This document shows positions 20,351 to 29,306 of a DNA stretch of 64,000 nt, piece by piece. Source of the DNA: Fusarium oxysporum f. sp. lycopersici 4287 (Eukaryota > Ascomycota > Sordariomycetes > Hypocreales > Nectriaceae); the NCBI RefSeq assembly GCF_000149955.1, contig NC_030988.1:3647362-3711361 (forward strand). The letters run 5' to 3'. A program made the translations under genes and the position numbers. Each line of letters opens with the position of its first letter. Positions within the stretch are counted from its first letter, which is position 1. A model generated the notes under the pieces. That model searched no databases. It worked only from the letters and a program-made list of their open reading frames with translations, and had not been told where the DNA came from.

Positions 20351-21965
20351 GAGTACGGCTTGTCAGGATTATACGACGCTTCTTCTTCGGTGAGCTTAGT
20401 CCATGATGCTCAGGCTCCTCCTCTGCTTCGTAGGTAGCCCGGGGGGCTGTGGCCACCATGATGCACGAGGGTGCTCCCGACGCAGCTGGACTCGGAGCGT
20501 GAGCGTCTGGCTGTTCATCTAGTCCGATGTCGCCCCTTCGCAGCTCAGCCGCTCCTTGTTGGGTTTCCATATGCGTCTCTAGTTGTGTTTCTGAATATCG
20601 TTGTCGGTATGTTTCCGCGCCCACCATTCGGACGTGTTCTCGTTGTTCTTTGGTAAGCCGGCGAAGGACGCCGCGTACTTTCTTCGGCCGAGCTGGGCAC
20701 TTACTAAGGCTGGCCTCGTGGGGCCCTAAGCAGTTGACGCACTGTTCTGGTGCAGCACAGCCGTCTGCGATATGGTCAGTCTTGCCACAGCGTCGGCAGA
20801 CTGGCTGTCTACGGCAGTTGCGGGCAAAGTGGTAGCCCCAGCACGTTTTGCACTGTTTAGGTTGGACGGTTTTGTCTATGAGTCTGGCTGCACGGCTGCC
20901 AAAGAGGGACCAGAATCTCTTGGTGGGCTTGAGAAAGGACACAAGTAGAGTCTTGGTCAAGGGATTATCCGAGAATTGTCTCCCAGTACATACATCAACG
21001 GGCTTGAGCCCTGTCTGGATTTCTATCTCATCGCTGACAACGCTGTCACTATCCACCTCATTGCCGCGAAAGTCGGTCAGTCTTCTGGGAAAGTCTGAGA
21101 CCACATAAGTGTGCCATTCTTTGTTCGTTTCTACTGCCATAGCTCCCAGCTCAGCCGCCCACTCGGCCCGCTTCTCTACGAGAAAGTCGCGCGTTTCGAG
21201 GTCGGCAGCCAGGATGGCCCATCCTGATCTGACTTCAAACACCTGTCGGATCTTGTCTGAGACGGCGCCGAGTTTTTCCCGGATCAGGGTCCGGATTGCA
21301 TAGCCACTATGGGTCCTGGCCGGAGCTCCGGCTTCTAGACGGATGAAGACATGGAGGTCTTGTCGGGGTGGAGCGATGGTCGATTGTTGCCCTTGGCGAT
21401 GAAGTGGGTCAGATTGTCGGTGTTGTTGTTGATGTTGGGGAGTTGGGCGGGCGCGGTCAGTGGGGAGCGAGGCGGCGACGCTGCTGTAGGTAGGCTTAGA
21501 AGCTGGTGCAACGCCGGAAAGCTCTTGTTTCCAAATGCCGAGGAAGCTGTCGGCGAATTGCCGAGCGAAACGTCGCTGCGGTCCAGCGGTGAATTGCTGA
21601 GCGGCTTCTTCAAACTTGGCGCAGAAGGCCTGGAAAACTATCAGCTTGGCGTTGTACTCTTCCACGCGCTCGCGGGCGAGGTCATTGGCCGATTTGATAA
21701 TAGAGATTGGCTGATCATAGATCGATGTGGGGTTGGCACGCTCAGCTCCTTCCGCAGCTGCAGCAGTGGTGGCGGCGTTGAGTGGTGAGGACGGTGTCTG
21801 CGCCGTCCGCCCGAGTCCGGGTGAAACACCAACGGGACCGTTGACGATTGCAGGGCTGTTTTGCAGGAGAGCTGCACGGGCTTCTCGGTTTAGATTGGCG
21901 GGAGTGTGGATCCCGAGATCAAAGCGATCCGAGACAGCGGGCGGGCTCGTCATGGACGAGGCCAT
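20331..21965 (-). CDS. LINE ORF1: gag-like nucleic-acid-binding protein
   Basis: A 544-aa open frame. The N-terminal part is Ala/Gln/Pro-rich; the centre holds an RRM-like stretch (LHVFIRLEAGAPARTHSGYA); near the C-terminus are zinc knuckles CKTCWGYHFARNC, CRRCGKTDHIADGC and CVNCLGPHEASLSKC. Such ORF1 proteins bind and chaperone the element's RNA. Its stop overlaps the ORF2 start by 20 bp in another frame (CATGACTATGACC), so ORF2 may be translated by reinitiation or frameshifting. It is intact. Confidence 0.93.
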   Translation of the reverse strand: MASSMTSPPAVSDRFDLGIHTPANLNREARAALLQNSPAIVNGPVGVSPGLGRTAQTPSSPLNAATTAAAAEGAERANPTSIYDQPISIIKSANDLARERVEEYNAKLIVFQAFCAKFEEAAQQFTAGPQRRFARQFADSFLGIWKQELSGVAPASKPTYSSVAASLPTDRARPTPQHQQQHRQSDPLHRQGQQSTIAPPRQDLHVFIRLEAGAPARTHSGYAIRTLIREKLGAVSDKIRQVFEVRSGWAILAADLETRDFLVEKRAEWAAELGAMAVETNKEWHTYVVSDFPRRLTDFRGNEVDSDSVVSDEIEIQTGLKPVDVCTGRQFSDNPLTKTLLVSFLKPTKRFWSLFGSRAARLIDKTVQPKQCKTCWGYHFARNCRRQPVCRRCGKTDHIADGCAAPEQCVNCLGPHEASLSKCPARPKKVRGVLRRLTKEQREHVRMVGAETYRQRYSETQLETHMETQQGAAELRRGDIGLDEQPDAHAPSPAASGAPSCIMVATAPRATYEAEEEPEHHGLSSPKKKRRIILTSRTHDYDQE

Positions 21966-23706
21966 CGCCGCGGCTTGCGGCTGCGCGAAGCGCAGGTTGG
22001 GTCGTTTGTTGTGCGCTTGTTAAGGATCTTGGTGCAGACAAGGTCACTTTCTTAACACTGGTATGCCAAGAAAGTGTGATGACAAAGGAAGGTGCTGGCG
22101 GTCTCTGTTTCGGATCGATCAAGTGCTCCAGGGTAAGCGGCCCCCTGCCGTATCGGATACACAAGCGCAAGGGCTACTCAATGCTTGCAAGAAGGTACGG
22201 TTTCGTGCAAGGCCGGCTGCCAAAGAAGATGGAATCATCGCGGCCGCCCGTAGGCTGCATAACGACCCAGAGCTACAGTTGCGTCGCCCTGGTCAGCGGG
22301 ATGCCATGCTGGCGACCATGGGTCCACGTGCACCTGAGCAGGTCATCGTCGTTCTTGCAACAGGTTCGGGGAAGACATTGGTATTCATGGTCGGAGCCAC
22401 ACTGGCGGGAGCTGAAACAACCATTCTGATCCTTCCCACTGTAGCCTTACGCGGTAATATGCTCGGGCGCCTTGATAAAGTTGCGCTAAAGCACCATATC
22501 TGGCGCCCAGGCTCGAAGAAATCAACCCCCATCGTTGTTGTATCGGCCGAGGCAGCTTGTACAGAGGCGTTCCTAGAGTATGCCAACCGACTGTCTGATA
22601 GACAGTGTCTAGATCGGATCGTGATCGATGAATGCCATCTCACGATCACAGCAAGCTGTTACCGACGAAGTATGTCGCAGCTAGCATGGCACGTACGGCA
22701 GATTCGTACACAGACTGTCTGGCTGACAGCGACACTACCACCAATCTATCAAGAGCTTTTCTTCGAGCACAATAAGCTCGTGCGGCCGCATATCGTCAGA
22801 GAGTCAACAAATCGTCCTAACATCCGATACATCGTCCAGCAAGAACGTGGGCTAGGCAATCTATGTGAGCAGGCAGCTTGTCTTGTACAGTCTTGCTGGA
22901 CCCGGACAGACCTGTTCAAGAGCGAGCGGGACCAGGTCATTATATACTGTCCGACGAAGGATCTCGTGGCAGAGCTTGCTGACATGCTCGGCTGTCCGTC
23001 CTACACAGCCGAGTCCGGCACAGAAGAAGAGAAGATGGCGATCATAGAGCGATGGCTAACGGCAGCCGATTCGCCTATCATCGTGGCGACGTCAGCGCTG
23101 GGTCCTGGGTTTGACTACCCTCATATTCGATTGGTCATTCACGTCGATGCCCCGAGCCTTCTGACGGATTTCTCTCAGGAGTCAGGTAGAGCGGGTCGGG
23201 ATGGCGAAGTAGCCGAGTCGATCGTTTTACTTAGTGCAGCCTGGCAGCCGCAGTTAGGTCGACCTGTAGCAGCAGACAAAGAGGCCATGCAACTGTATCT
23301 TTTGCAGGAATACTGCTCGCGCGGGGTCTTGAGCCAATTCCTTGATAGCAAACCTGACTGGCGGTGGTGCATGGAGGGCGATGAGCTCTGTAGCGTTTGT
23401 CCCGAGCATCATGCGCAATGCCGACCGCCTACCCTAGAGTTCCATCTACCACGGCCCCTACGTGATGAGACTGAAGCCGGACAGGACGGGGACAACTCAT
23501 GCCAATACCCAGATATGGTAATGCCTCTATGCTTTGGCGCATTTAGTCGACCAGGCCGTACTAAATGGTTCTTGAAGCATTTTAACCAGTCATTTAAGAC
23601 ATGCCAGGAATACATGTTGTGGCTTGGTAAAGGTGCCTCTCTTGGCGGTAGTCGATGTGTGAACGCCAACTGTGTAGCTGCTCTTTTACTGGGAGAATTG
23701 GAGTAG

Positions 23707-23975
23707 GGAGACGGGAAGGAGAAGTATTACTGTTATTTGTAGTACATCCTTATTATTATCATATGAGACCATGCATTTATCATTAAGAGAGTGAGTATAA
23801 GTACTAAAATACATTTAGAGGATAAAGTTTTAATTCTCTTTAGGAAAAATAACTAATAATTATATAAAAAAGTAAAGCTCTAGCCAGTTACCACATAAAG
23901 GTATTAAATAGATGCAGTTATTATTATTTAACTACTACTAACAGTTTAGGAGAGAGTTAATACTAGTTAATATAA
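23707..23975. other. AT-rich 3' flank of the helicase gene
   Basis: This noncoding DNA is AT-rich with ATTATTATT/ACTACTACTA runs. It separates the helicase stop from the first CCCTAA-containing repeat. No gene is seen. Confidence 0.5.
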
Positions 23976-24360
23976 CCTTAACCCTAACCCTGAGGCAAAA
24001 GGTTGATTTTTCTTTAAACCGGGAAGTTAAGAGACTAGTGGGTGTTTTGAGGAGTTATACCGGTCTTATGACAGAAGGTAAAGTTTTTATATTAATAAGA
24101 AAGTTAAGAGGGTAGAGTGTAAGCATAGGTCAAGAGTTAAGAGGGTTATTGATAATGATTTACCCGTTACCCTAACCCTAACCCTAAAGCAAAACCTCAA
24201 ATTTTCGTTTGATCAGGGAAGGTAAGAGGCTAGCGGGTGATTGAGAGAGTTAGGCGAAGGACAAGGACAGACTGGTTGGCTGTTGTGCTAAGCCTGAGCT
24301 AGAACTTAGACGAACAAAACCTTGACGGTAGCCTTTACCCGTGAGTGTAACCCTAACCCT
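23976..24360 (+). repeat. CCCTAA-seeded subtelomeric tandem repeat (interstitial)
   Basis: Telomere-type sequence occurs at 23976-23991, 24167-24188 (three and a half CCCTAA units) and 24348-24360, spaced ~190 and ~180 bp. The DNA after the first two is alignable: GAGGCAAAAGGTTGATTTTT ... GGGAAGTTAAGAGACTAGTGG against AAAGCAAAACCTCAAATTTT ... GGGAAGGTAAGAGGCTAGCGG. This is a tandem array of a subtelomere-type unit with a telomere seed. CCCTAA on the plus strand is the orientation of a left chromosome end. Confidence 0.85.
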
Positions 24361-24540
24361 ACTCAAGAATTATCAGTAGAAACGCATTGCGTTTCCTGTT
24401 TTTGACCAATCACCGTCTATTATCTTGGCCCCGTATTTCCCTGATGGAAACGCACTGCGTTTCTCGTACGGCACTAATGAAATCAGAAAACCTAAAACAC
24501 GAAACGTGTCGCGTTTCCGTCGGTTGACCCTTGTCAAGTT
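24360..24540 (+). repeat. Triple-palindrome repeat, copy 2
   Basis: It immediately follows the third CCCTAA motif. The palindromes are at 24379-24395, 24447-24463 and 24501-24517; the third has one base changed (GAAACGTGTCGCGTTTC). Spacing is 68 then 54 bp, as in copy 1 at 6390-6528. Confidence 0.85.
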
Positions 24541-24699
24541 CTATTGGTAGCGACAGTGTACGTCTTCCATCCAAAGATATCGAAGATTCTTTAAGTCACA
24601 TACCCTGTACTCCGTACAGTCATCTGCGTTCGGGGTGTGCCGCATCAGTGGAAACCCTTGTGTCACGTGTAATCTAATGGAAATCAGGCTGCATCATGA

Positions 24700-25225
24700 T
24701 AAGCACTTGTGCGGGAACGGTATGCTCTCCATATTGTCTCTTCTCTCTTTTGCCATAAGTAGAGCAATAACAGTGCGCTTCATAAAGTGCAACTGTTAGT
24801 TATATAGATGTCTGAGGTCATTTGAAAAGGGAAGCAATAGCATATTCTCGACTAATGTCGACAAAGAGCCATCCTTGAATCGTAGCACTCAAACCTTGAA
24901 AGTTGGCAGTCCTTTCCTCAATTAAGCGCCCGACATGGCGGGGTAGTAAGACATGTGAGATGGACAGCAGGCAACAAGCTCAATGATAAGGACGGATAAA
25001 TGCGGCTGCAAGTCCGTCGTCATTTAGCGCCCGTCAGTTGTGGGGAGCTGAAAAGCCAACCTCGCAATATTAGACTCGTTTAGTCAAGATCAGCCCGCCC
25101 TGATGTAGATCCTTGAGCGGCGACCGGAAGTGGAACCTAAGCGGTAAATTGTGCTGCCTTGGTCAACTGGATATCACCCCGCCAGCCAATCATAGCCCAA
25201 CCTCGGATGGAAGAGCCTACTGATG
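24700..25225 (+). repeat. Dispersed subtelomeric repeat, copy A
   Basis: It contains CATATTGTCTCTTCTCTC, ATTCTCGACTAATGTCGAC, CGGGGTAGTAAGACATGTG, GGCAACAAGCTC, GGGGAGCTGAAAAG and GTGCTGCCTTGGTCAACTGG. The same landmarks in order occur at 25545-26010, 34580-34765 and, reversed, 57225-56665. Differences are mostly transitions, consistent with RIP. No coding frame is shared. Confidence 0.75.
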
Positions 25226-25544
25226 ACCCTTGGGTTTAAAGCCATCGGGAACTCTTTAGTTAGTGCGGCTGATGAATCAAGACTATCGATTCTCACCATG
25301 AGGCCTTCTGCTGCAGATGGTCATTGGCTTAGGTACCAAGATATCAACCAGCATCAATTGAAAATGTCATGTCAGCCTCACCGGACGAACGGAAGCGTAT
25401 CCATCTGCGAGAAAAAAACACGTAATGATAAACAACAGATGAGGTGCTAGAAGGGGCATGCAGCATATCAGAAGAAAGAATCCCTGTTATTGATGTAAAA
25501 TATGACGAATATTAGTCTGTATCATCGCAATCTCTTACGTGGCG

Positions 25545-26010
25545 TAGATGTGTTCTCCATGTTGTCTCTTTTCTCTTCTTTTGAGAGCAGTGCAGTCACA
25601 TTATGATTCGTTGAAATATAATTGTTGGCTGCATGGTCGCGCCAGGCATGGATGAAAAGGGAAGCGGCTGCATATTTTCAACCCCCGCAGATAACAAAGC
25701 AACAGGCCGCGACTATCAGAACCTCTGCACTCATCCCTGAATTGTGCTGTGTGACCCTTGGAAGCTATCAACCCCGTCTTTGATTGAGCGCCGGGCAGGG
25801 CGGGGTAATAAGACATGTAGGACTAAGGGAGGCAGCAAGCTCCATTACAAATCGTGTGCCACTTGGCGCCTGTTAACTATGACCTGACCAGATGCCAAGA
25901 TTCAAGAGTGGGGAGCTGAAAGGTCGAAATGAACAGCTCCCGCGCCACCTCTAATTGTTACATTCTTTTAATCTATATCGGTCCGCCCCGGTGTATAGCC
26001 AGTGGAAAGG
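25545..26010 (+). repeat. Dispersed subtelomeric repeat, copy B
   Basis: It shares CCATGTTGTCTCTTTTCTC, GGGGTAATAAGACATGTAGG, GCAGCAAGCTC and GTGGGGAGCTGAAAGG with copy A, in the same order, but is more diverged. It lies ~320 bp after copy A in the same orientation. Confidence 0.6.
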
Positions 26011-27368
26011 CTATGCCGGCTCCATCTCGTAATAATGGAAAATCCTGTTTGTTGTTGCTATAGTCGCTATAAACCGAGTGACGGGCCTAATTCATCTTGT
26101 GCCAATAAATCGAACTAATTGCCGATCAGATAGTCTCTGCAAGGCATGGCCTGGAGCCAGTGACGTGAACTGACAACTGAGTGGTGGGGTTAGAAAAATA
26201 AGAGCAGCGTGTCCGCGATTACAATAGAAATTACTATTAGCATGGTTATTAATTAGGGCACTAATAAATCCAAGCTATTTGGTAACGTTATATCTTTTAA
26301 GCTTATATGATATAGCCTCGGGAATAACGTTAGATCCTTAAGTTCTAATCAGATAATCTATACTACCGATTCACCCTTAAAGAATAAAACCGCCTGCTGT
26401 ATTATAGGTGTTGGCTGTAATTGAGCTTCTTCCCTTGCCTTGTACGATAAATTCCAACAAGCTGCTTCATATATGTCAGAAGGTAAGATAGTTAAAACCG
26501 GCAAGATGCGGCATTTTCTCAACTTACATTGCCTAAATGTTATGAAACTATTGCTGCCTAAAACGCACTAAACCTGCGATAACGCAAAAGCAGTAATGCG
26601 CTTTGCCTTTGTTGAACTGAGAAGGTTGCAAGCTTGCAGGGGCAGCTCATCCAAATGAGGTCCGAGCGTTGATCATTGACCCCTCCGTGTAGGTGCTAAT
26701 GTTTAGGGCTAGCGTGCTCTAGAGCAGAGGGCCTGAGCTGGCTGGGGAGACTCGAGTTGCTGAGAACCTGACCGATCAAGTATAGTGCCGTCCGTTACCT
26801 TTGGCACGACCAATTGTCTTGAGATGAGCATGTTGTGTTGATTGAAGAGAAGAAGACTGGCGCTAACCAGAGGAAGCTATTACAAGAAGTCGTGTACATC
26901 ACAGCTACCAATGAATCGGAATAGCTATTGATCCGTTAAGCCACGGATCTCTATAAATGGGAAGAAGCATCTCAACAAATGGGAAGAAGTATCATTCTCG
27001 ACTTACATACGTGCATCTTTCGCGCCCTCTAGCTGTGCAGCCTGAGTATAAGTATTCACCCATCATGGAAGTGGCCGGGCTCGCCCTTGGGACAATCTCT
27101 TCCTGTTGAGAGGAGAGGATGTAAGTGCACGAGCCCAGAGACACTGTGTAATACTACCCCAGGCGTCATGATCATCGCCAAGGATCATGGTTCTCGGCTT
27201 GGGTCTGTCAATGCACGAGCCCGACCGCTGAATGGCCCAGCGCTTGTGACTCATTTTTAGATCCTTGACTCGGAGTATCTAGCTCCCTCTCCTCGTGGTT
27301 CAACACCAGAACGCGACTCTCAATAAGTCGCGATATTCTTCTCCAGAGCGTGTTTTATAGCTACATCG
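26011..27368. repeat. Gene-free stretch with degenerate repeat copy 2 (26365-26680)
   Basis: 26365-26680 is the partner of 7645-7945 (GATTCACCCTTAAAGAATAA, TGTATTATAGGTGTTGGCTG, GGTCCGAGCGTTGATC). The rest shows no gene. Sequence close to 27369 may hold the missing 5' exon of the HeLo-tail gene, but no start or splice site is convincing. Confidence 0.6.
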
Positions 27369-28763
27369 GTGGACGACCGACCTCCCCGAACGGGCGGTAA
27401 TGCATCGACCCTCGACGAAGCCTTGCGCATACTCAGATCCAAGATTGAACAACAACGCACTATAGGGATTCCCTTGAGACAAGCCTACCGGCGTCTACGG
27501 TGGGCTATTTTTAAAGAGGCACAGCTTAGGGAATTAATTGATGACATCCATAAATATAACAACGGCTTACATAACTTGGTTCCCAAGCCGGTGCAGGCTC
27601 GCTTGGATGGGTTACTCTTACAAGCGATTCTGTCCAATCGGGACCGGGCTGGACTTGAGGAGATTCGCGAGGCTTCCAGGGGCCTGAGGGGAGATCTCTC
27701 AGCCGCCGCGGATGTAATTTTACTCCGGGAAAGTCCGGAAATAGTTCCTCATCCATCAACAGCCGATCTAATGCTCTCGCGTTCGGGCTTCCCCTTCATC
27801 AACAAGGATATGTCGCGATGTTTGACGACTTACAGGCGCAAAATTGGTCGCGAGGTCAAGGAACTGCATGTCATGGTGGAGTGGAGGGGATACAAATGCG
27901 AATCGAACACCGAGAGAAAACAACGATTTCTTGCCACCTGTCTTGATTTAGCCAGGCTTCTCCATGCCAGTCAGAACCTAGCAGCATATCGAACGATGGA
28001 CTGCTTGGGCATTCTTGATGACGTGGAATTCATGCCCAACCATCGGATAGGCCTAGTTTACCGTGCCCCAGTCAACATGGCGGCGACTGCCAGTCGTTCC
28101 CCAGGCTCGGCTTCTGTCCAAGTACGCACTCTTCAAGACCTCATCAATGACCAGGAGACCCAGTACCCGGACCTCGGTCAAAGATTCGAGCTTGCACAGT
28201 CCCTGTCTGTCGCACTACACCGTATCTTGGTATCACGGTGGTTTCACAAGAACATGAATTCTAGAAATGTTCTGTTCTTTAAGGAAAATGGGACGATATC
28301 TGTCGTCAATCCTTTCCTCTCGGGCTTCGACTATGCCCGACCTAATTCACCTGAGCAAGAGACAATCAAGCCCGACCAAGACGAATTCAGCGATCGGTAT
28401 CGCCATCCGCGCTACACTGACCCGGCCACTAGACAGGAGATACGATACAGCCAGAGTTTCGACATATATAGCCTCGGAGTTCTGCTTGTCGAGATAGGAT
28501 ACTGGGAAACTGTGGAGAGTATTCAAAAACGTAAACTACGGCACGGGAAAAAACACGCAACAACTTCACCGCTGCGCGATCTTCAAAGACATCTCAGTAC
28601 CAAATGCATCGACTCTCTTGTTTTCCGTATGGGGAAGGTTTATGCCAATGCCACGAAGTTCTGTCTTAGTAGAGGCGACTCCTCAACCGAATGTGAAGAG
28701 GAGCATCTACTGAAGTTATTCAATAGTGATGTGGTGTCGGAGTTGGCAAAATGCAATGCATAA
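27369..28763 (+). CDS. HeLo-tail plus kinase-like protein
   Basis: A 464-aa frame starting MDDRPPRTGGN. Residues ~10-80 (LDEALRILRSKIEQQRTIGI ... LIDDIHKYNNGLHNLVPKP) look like the end of a HeLo-type (HET-S/prion-inhibitor) helical domain. From ~150 the protein resembles the kinase-like domain that often follows it: LHVMVEWRGYKCES, LARLLHASQNLAAYRTMDCL, WFHKNMNSRNVLFF in place of the HRDLKPxN loop, and QSFDIYSLGVLLVEIGYWE. HKNMNSRN lacks the catalytic Asp, so a pseudokinase is likely. HeLo domains insert in membranes and kill the cell when triggered. The front of HeLo is absent; an upstream exon or truncation is possible. Confidence 0.72.
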   Translation: MDDRPPRTGGNASTLDEALRILRSKIEQQRTIGIPLRQAYRRLRWAIFKEAQLRELIDDIHKYNNGLHNLVPKPVQARLDGLLLQAILSNRDRAGLEEIREASRGLRGDLSAAADVILLRESPEIVPHPSTADLMLSRSGFPFINKDMSRCLTTYRRKIGREVKELHVMVEWRGYKCESNTERKQRFLATCLDLARLLHASQNLAAYRTMDCLGILDDVEFMPNHRIGLVYRAPVNMAATASRSPGSASVQVRTLQDLINDQETQYPDLGQRFELAQSLSVALHRILVSRWFHKNMNSRNVLFFKENGTISVVNPFLSGFDYARPNSPEQETIKPDQDEFSDRYRHPRYTDPATRQEIRYSQSFDIYSLGVLLVEIGYWETVESIQKRKLRHGKKHATTSPLRDLQRHLSTKCIDSLVFRMGKVYANATKFCLSRGDSSTECEEEHLLKLFNSDVVSELAKCNA

Positions 28764-29306
28764 TGACCAGTTTACAGGGTTACAACTTTGAGGAGGCTAT
28801 AGTTTGAAGAATGTAGACGAATGCCCAGTCATATGGCAGGAAGCAGCGTCATCATCACGGTTCTCCTTCAAATTCGGACTAAAACAGCTCACTTGGTGTA
28901 ATCGGTCAGAGGCTAATTGAATTTGGAAAACGCCTGCGACTCGACAATACAGAACAGGTTACATCTGAGAGAAATGGCCCTAGAGGTCTTCAATGGGAAA
29001 TCTACTTCCATTGGTTATCCAGCTCGCATTCGCAACATTATGTAGCTCCCATGCCGGAGATTTCCTAACCTTGATAATATAATTGAAACATTCAAGACCC
29101 AACATAAGTCCAACGCACTAAAAGCTAAAAATCCATGAGGCCATTGGCAAGAGAAAGTAGAGGCGCCAGCCTTGGATTGGCTGCCTGAACCAACTGTTAG
29201 GCAGGACCGAACGAGATACCAGCTAAGATACTGCACGTTTGCTGTGTGGTTCCACGCTTCTTGGCTTAACGATCAGTTTGTTTAGAGTTCCACACCAACA
29301 CAACAC
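28764..29306. other. Intergenic stretch between convergent genes
   Basis: The 3' ends of the HeLo-tail gene and the minus-strand kinase-ankyrin gene face each other here. No additional gene or repeat is seen. Confidence 0.5.

Larger units (their letters stand above)
16078..22093 (-). mobile_element. Tad-like LINE (non-LTR retrotransposon), 6.0 kb, nearly full length
   Basis: The element is flanked by a perfect 16-bp duplication GCTGGCGGTCTCTGTT at 16062-16077 and 22094-22109. It has a ~128-bp 5' leader, ORF1 (21965-20331), ORF2 (20350-16502), a ~420-bp 3' region and a (CATAA)n tail read on the minus strand at 16078-16096. Long variable duplications and a simple-repeat tail are normal for target-primed reverse transcription. 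It lies antisense to the helicase gene. ORF1 is open and ORF2 carries one stop, so the insertion is fairly young. Confidence 0.95.
14762..23706 (+). pseudogene. Telomere-linked RecQ-type helicase, split by a LINE
   Basis: Two pieces belong together: 14762-16077 and 22094-23706. The left piece starts with FNSNLSALTWTAQLILFDFV and includes FGHVLQWRLYLFAASRTSLT, PPLRSPELLSITYIN, AWWRQVAASITKEKF and NHSFRTFNYSYA, a recombinase-like layout (R-x-x-E-L ... WRQ ... NH...Y). The right piece is an SF2 helicase: VVLATGSGKTL (motif I), VIDECHL (II), LTATLPP (III), ATSALGPGFDY (V), QESGRAGRDG (VI), then WRWCMEGDELCSVC. This is the arrangement of fungal telomere-linked helicases, usually within a few kb of chromosome ends. 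The frames agree exactly across the LINE target duplication (SWRSL|FRIDQ), so the gene was open when hit. The N-terminus is broken upstream (see 14237-14660). CCCTAA-seeded repeats follow 270 bp downstream. Confidence 0.88.

Noticed and set aside
11931..23706. One single giant gene from 11931 to 23706
   Set aside because: The first part has its own recombinase-like core and frameshifts, and the fingers at 14240 begin a new unit in related proteins; two units in tandem fit better.
24360..24540. Three evenly placed palindromes as a CRISPR array
   Set aside because: Only three units with unequal spacing, in a eukaryotic genome with no cas-like genes; both copies carry the same spacers.
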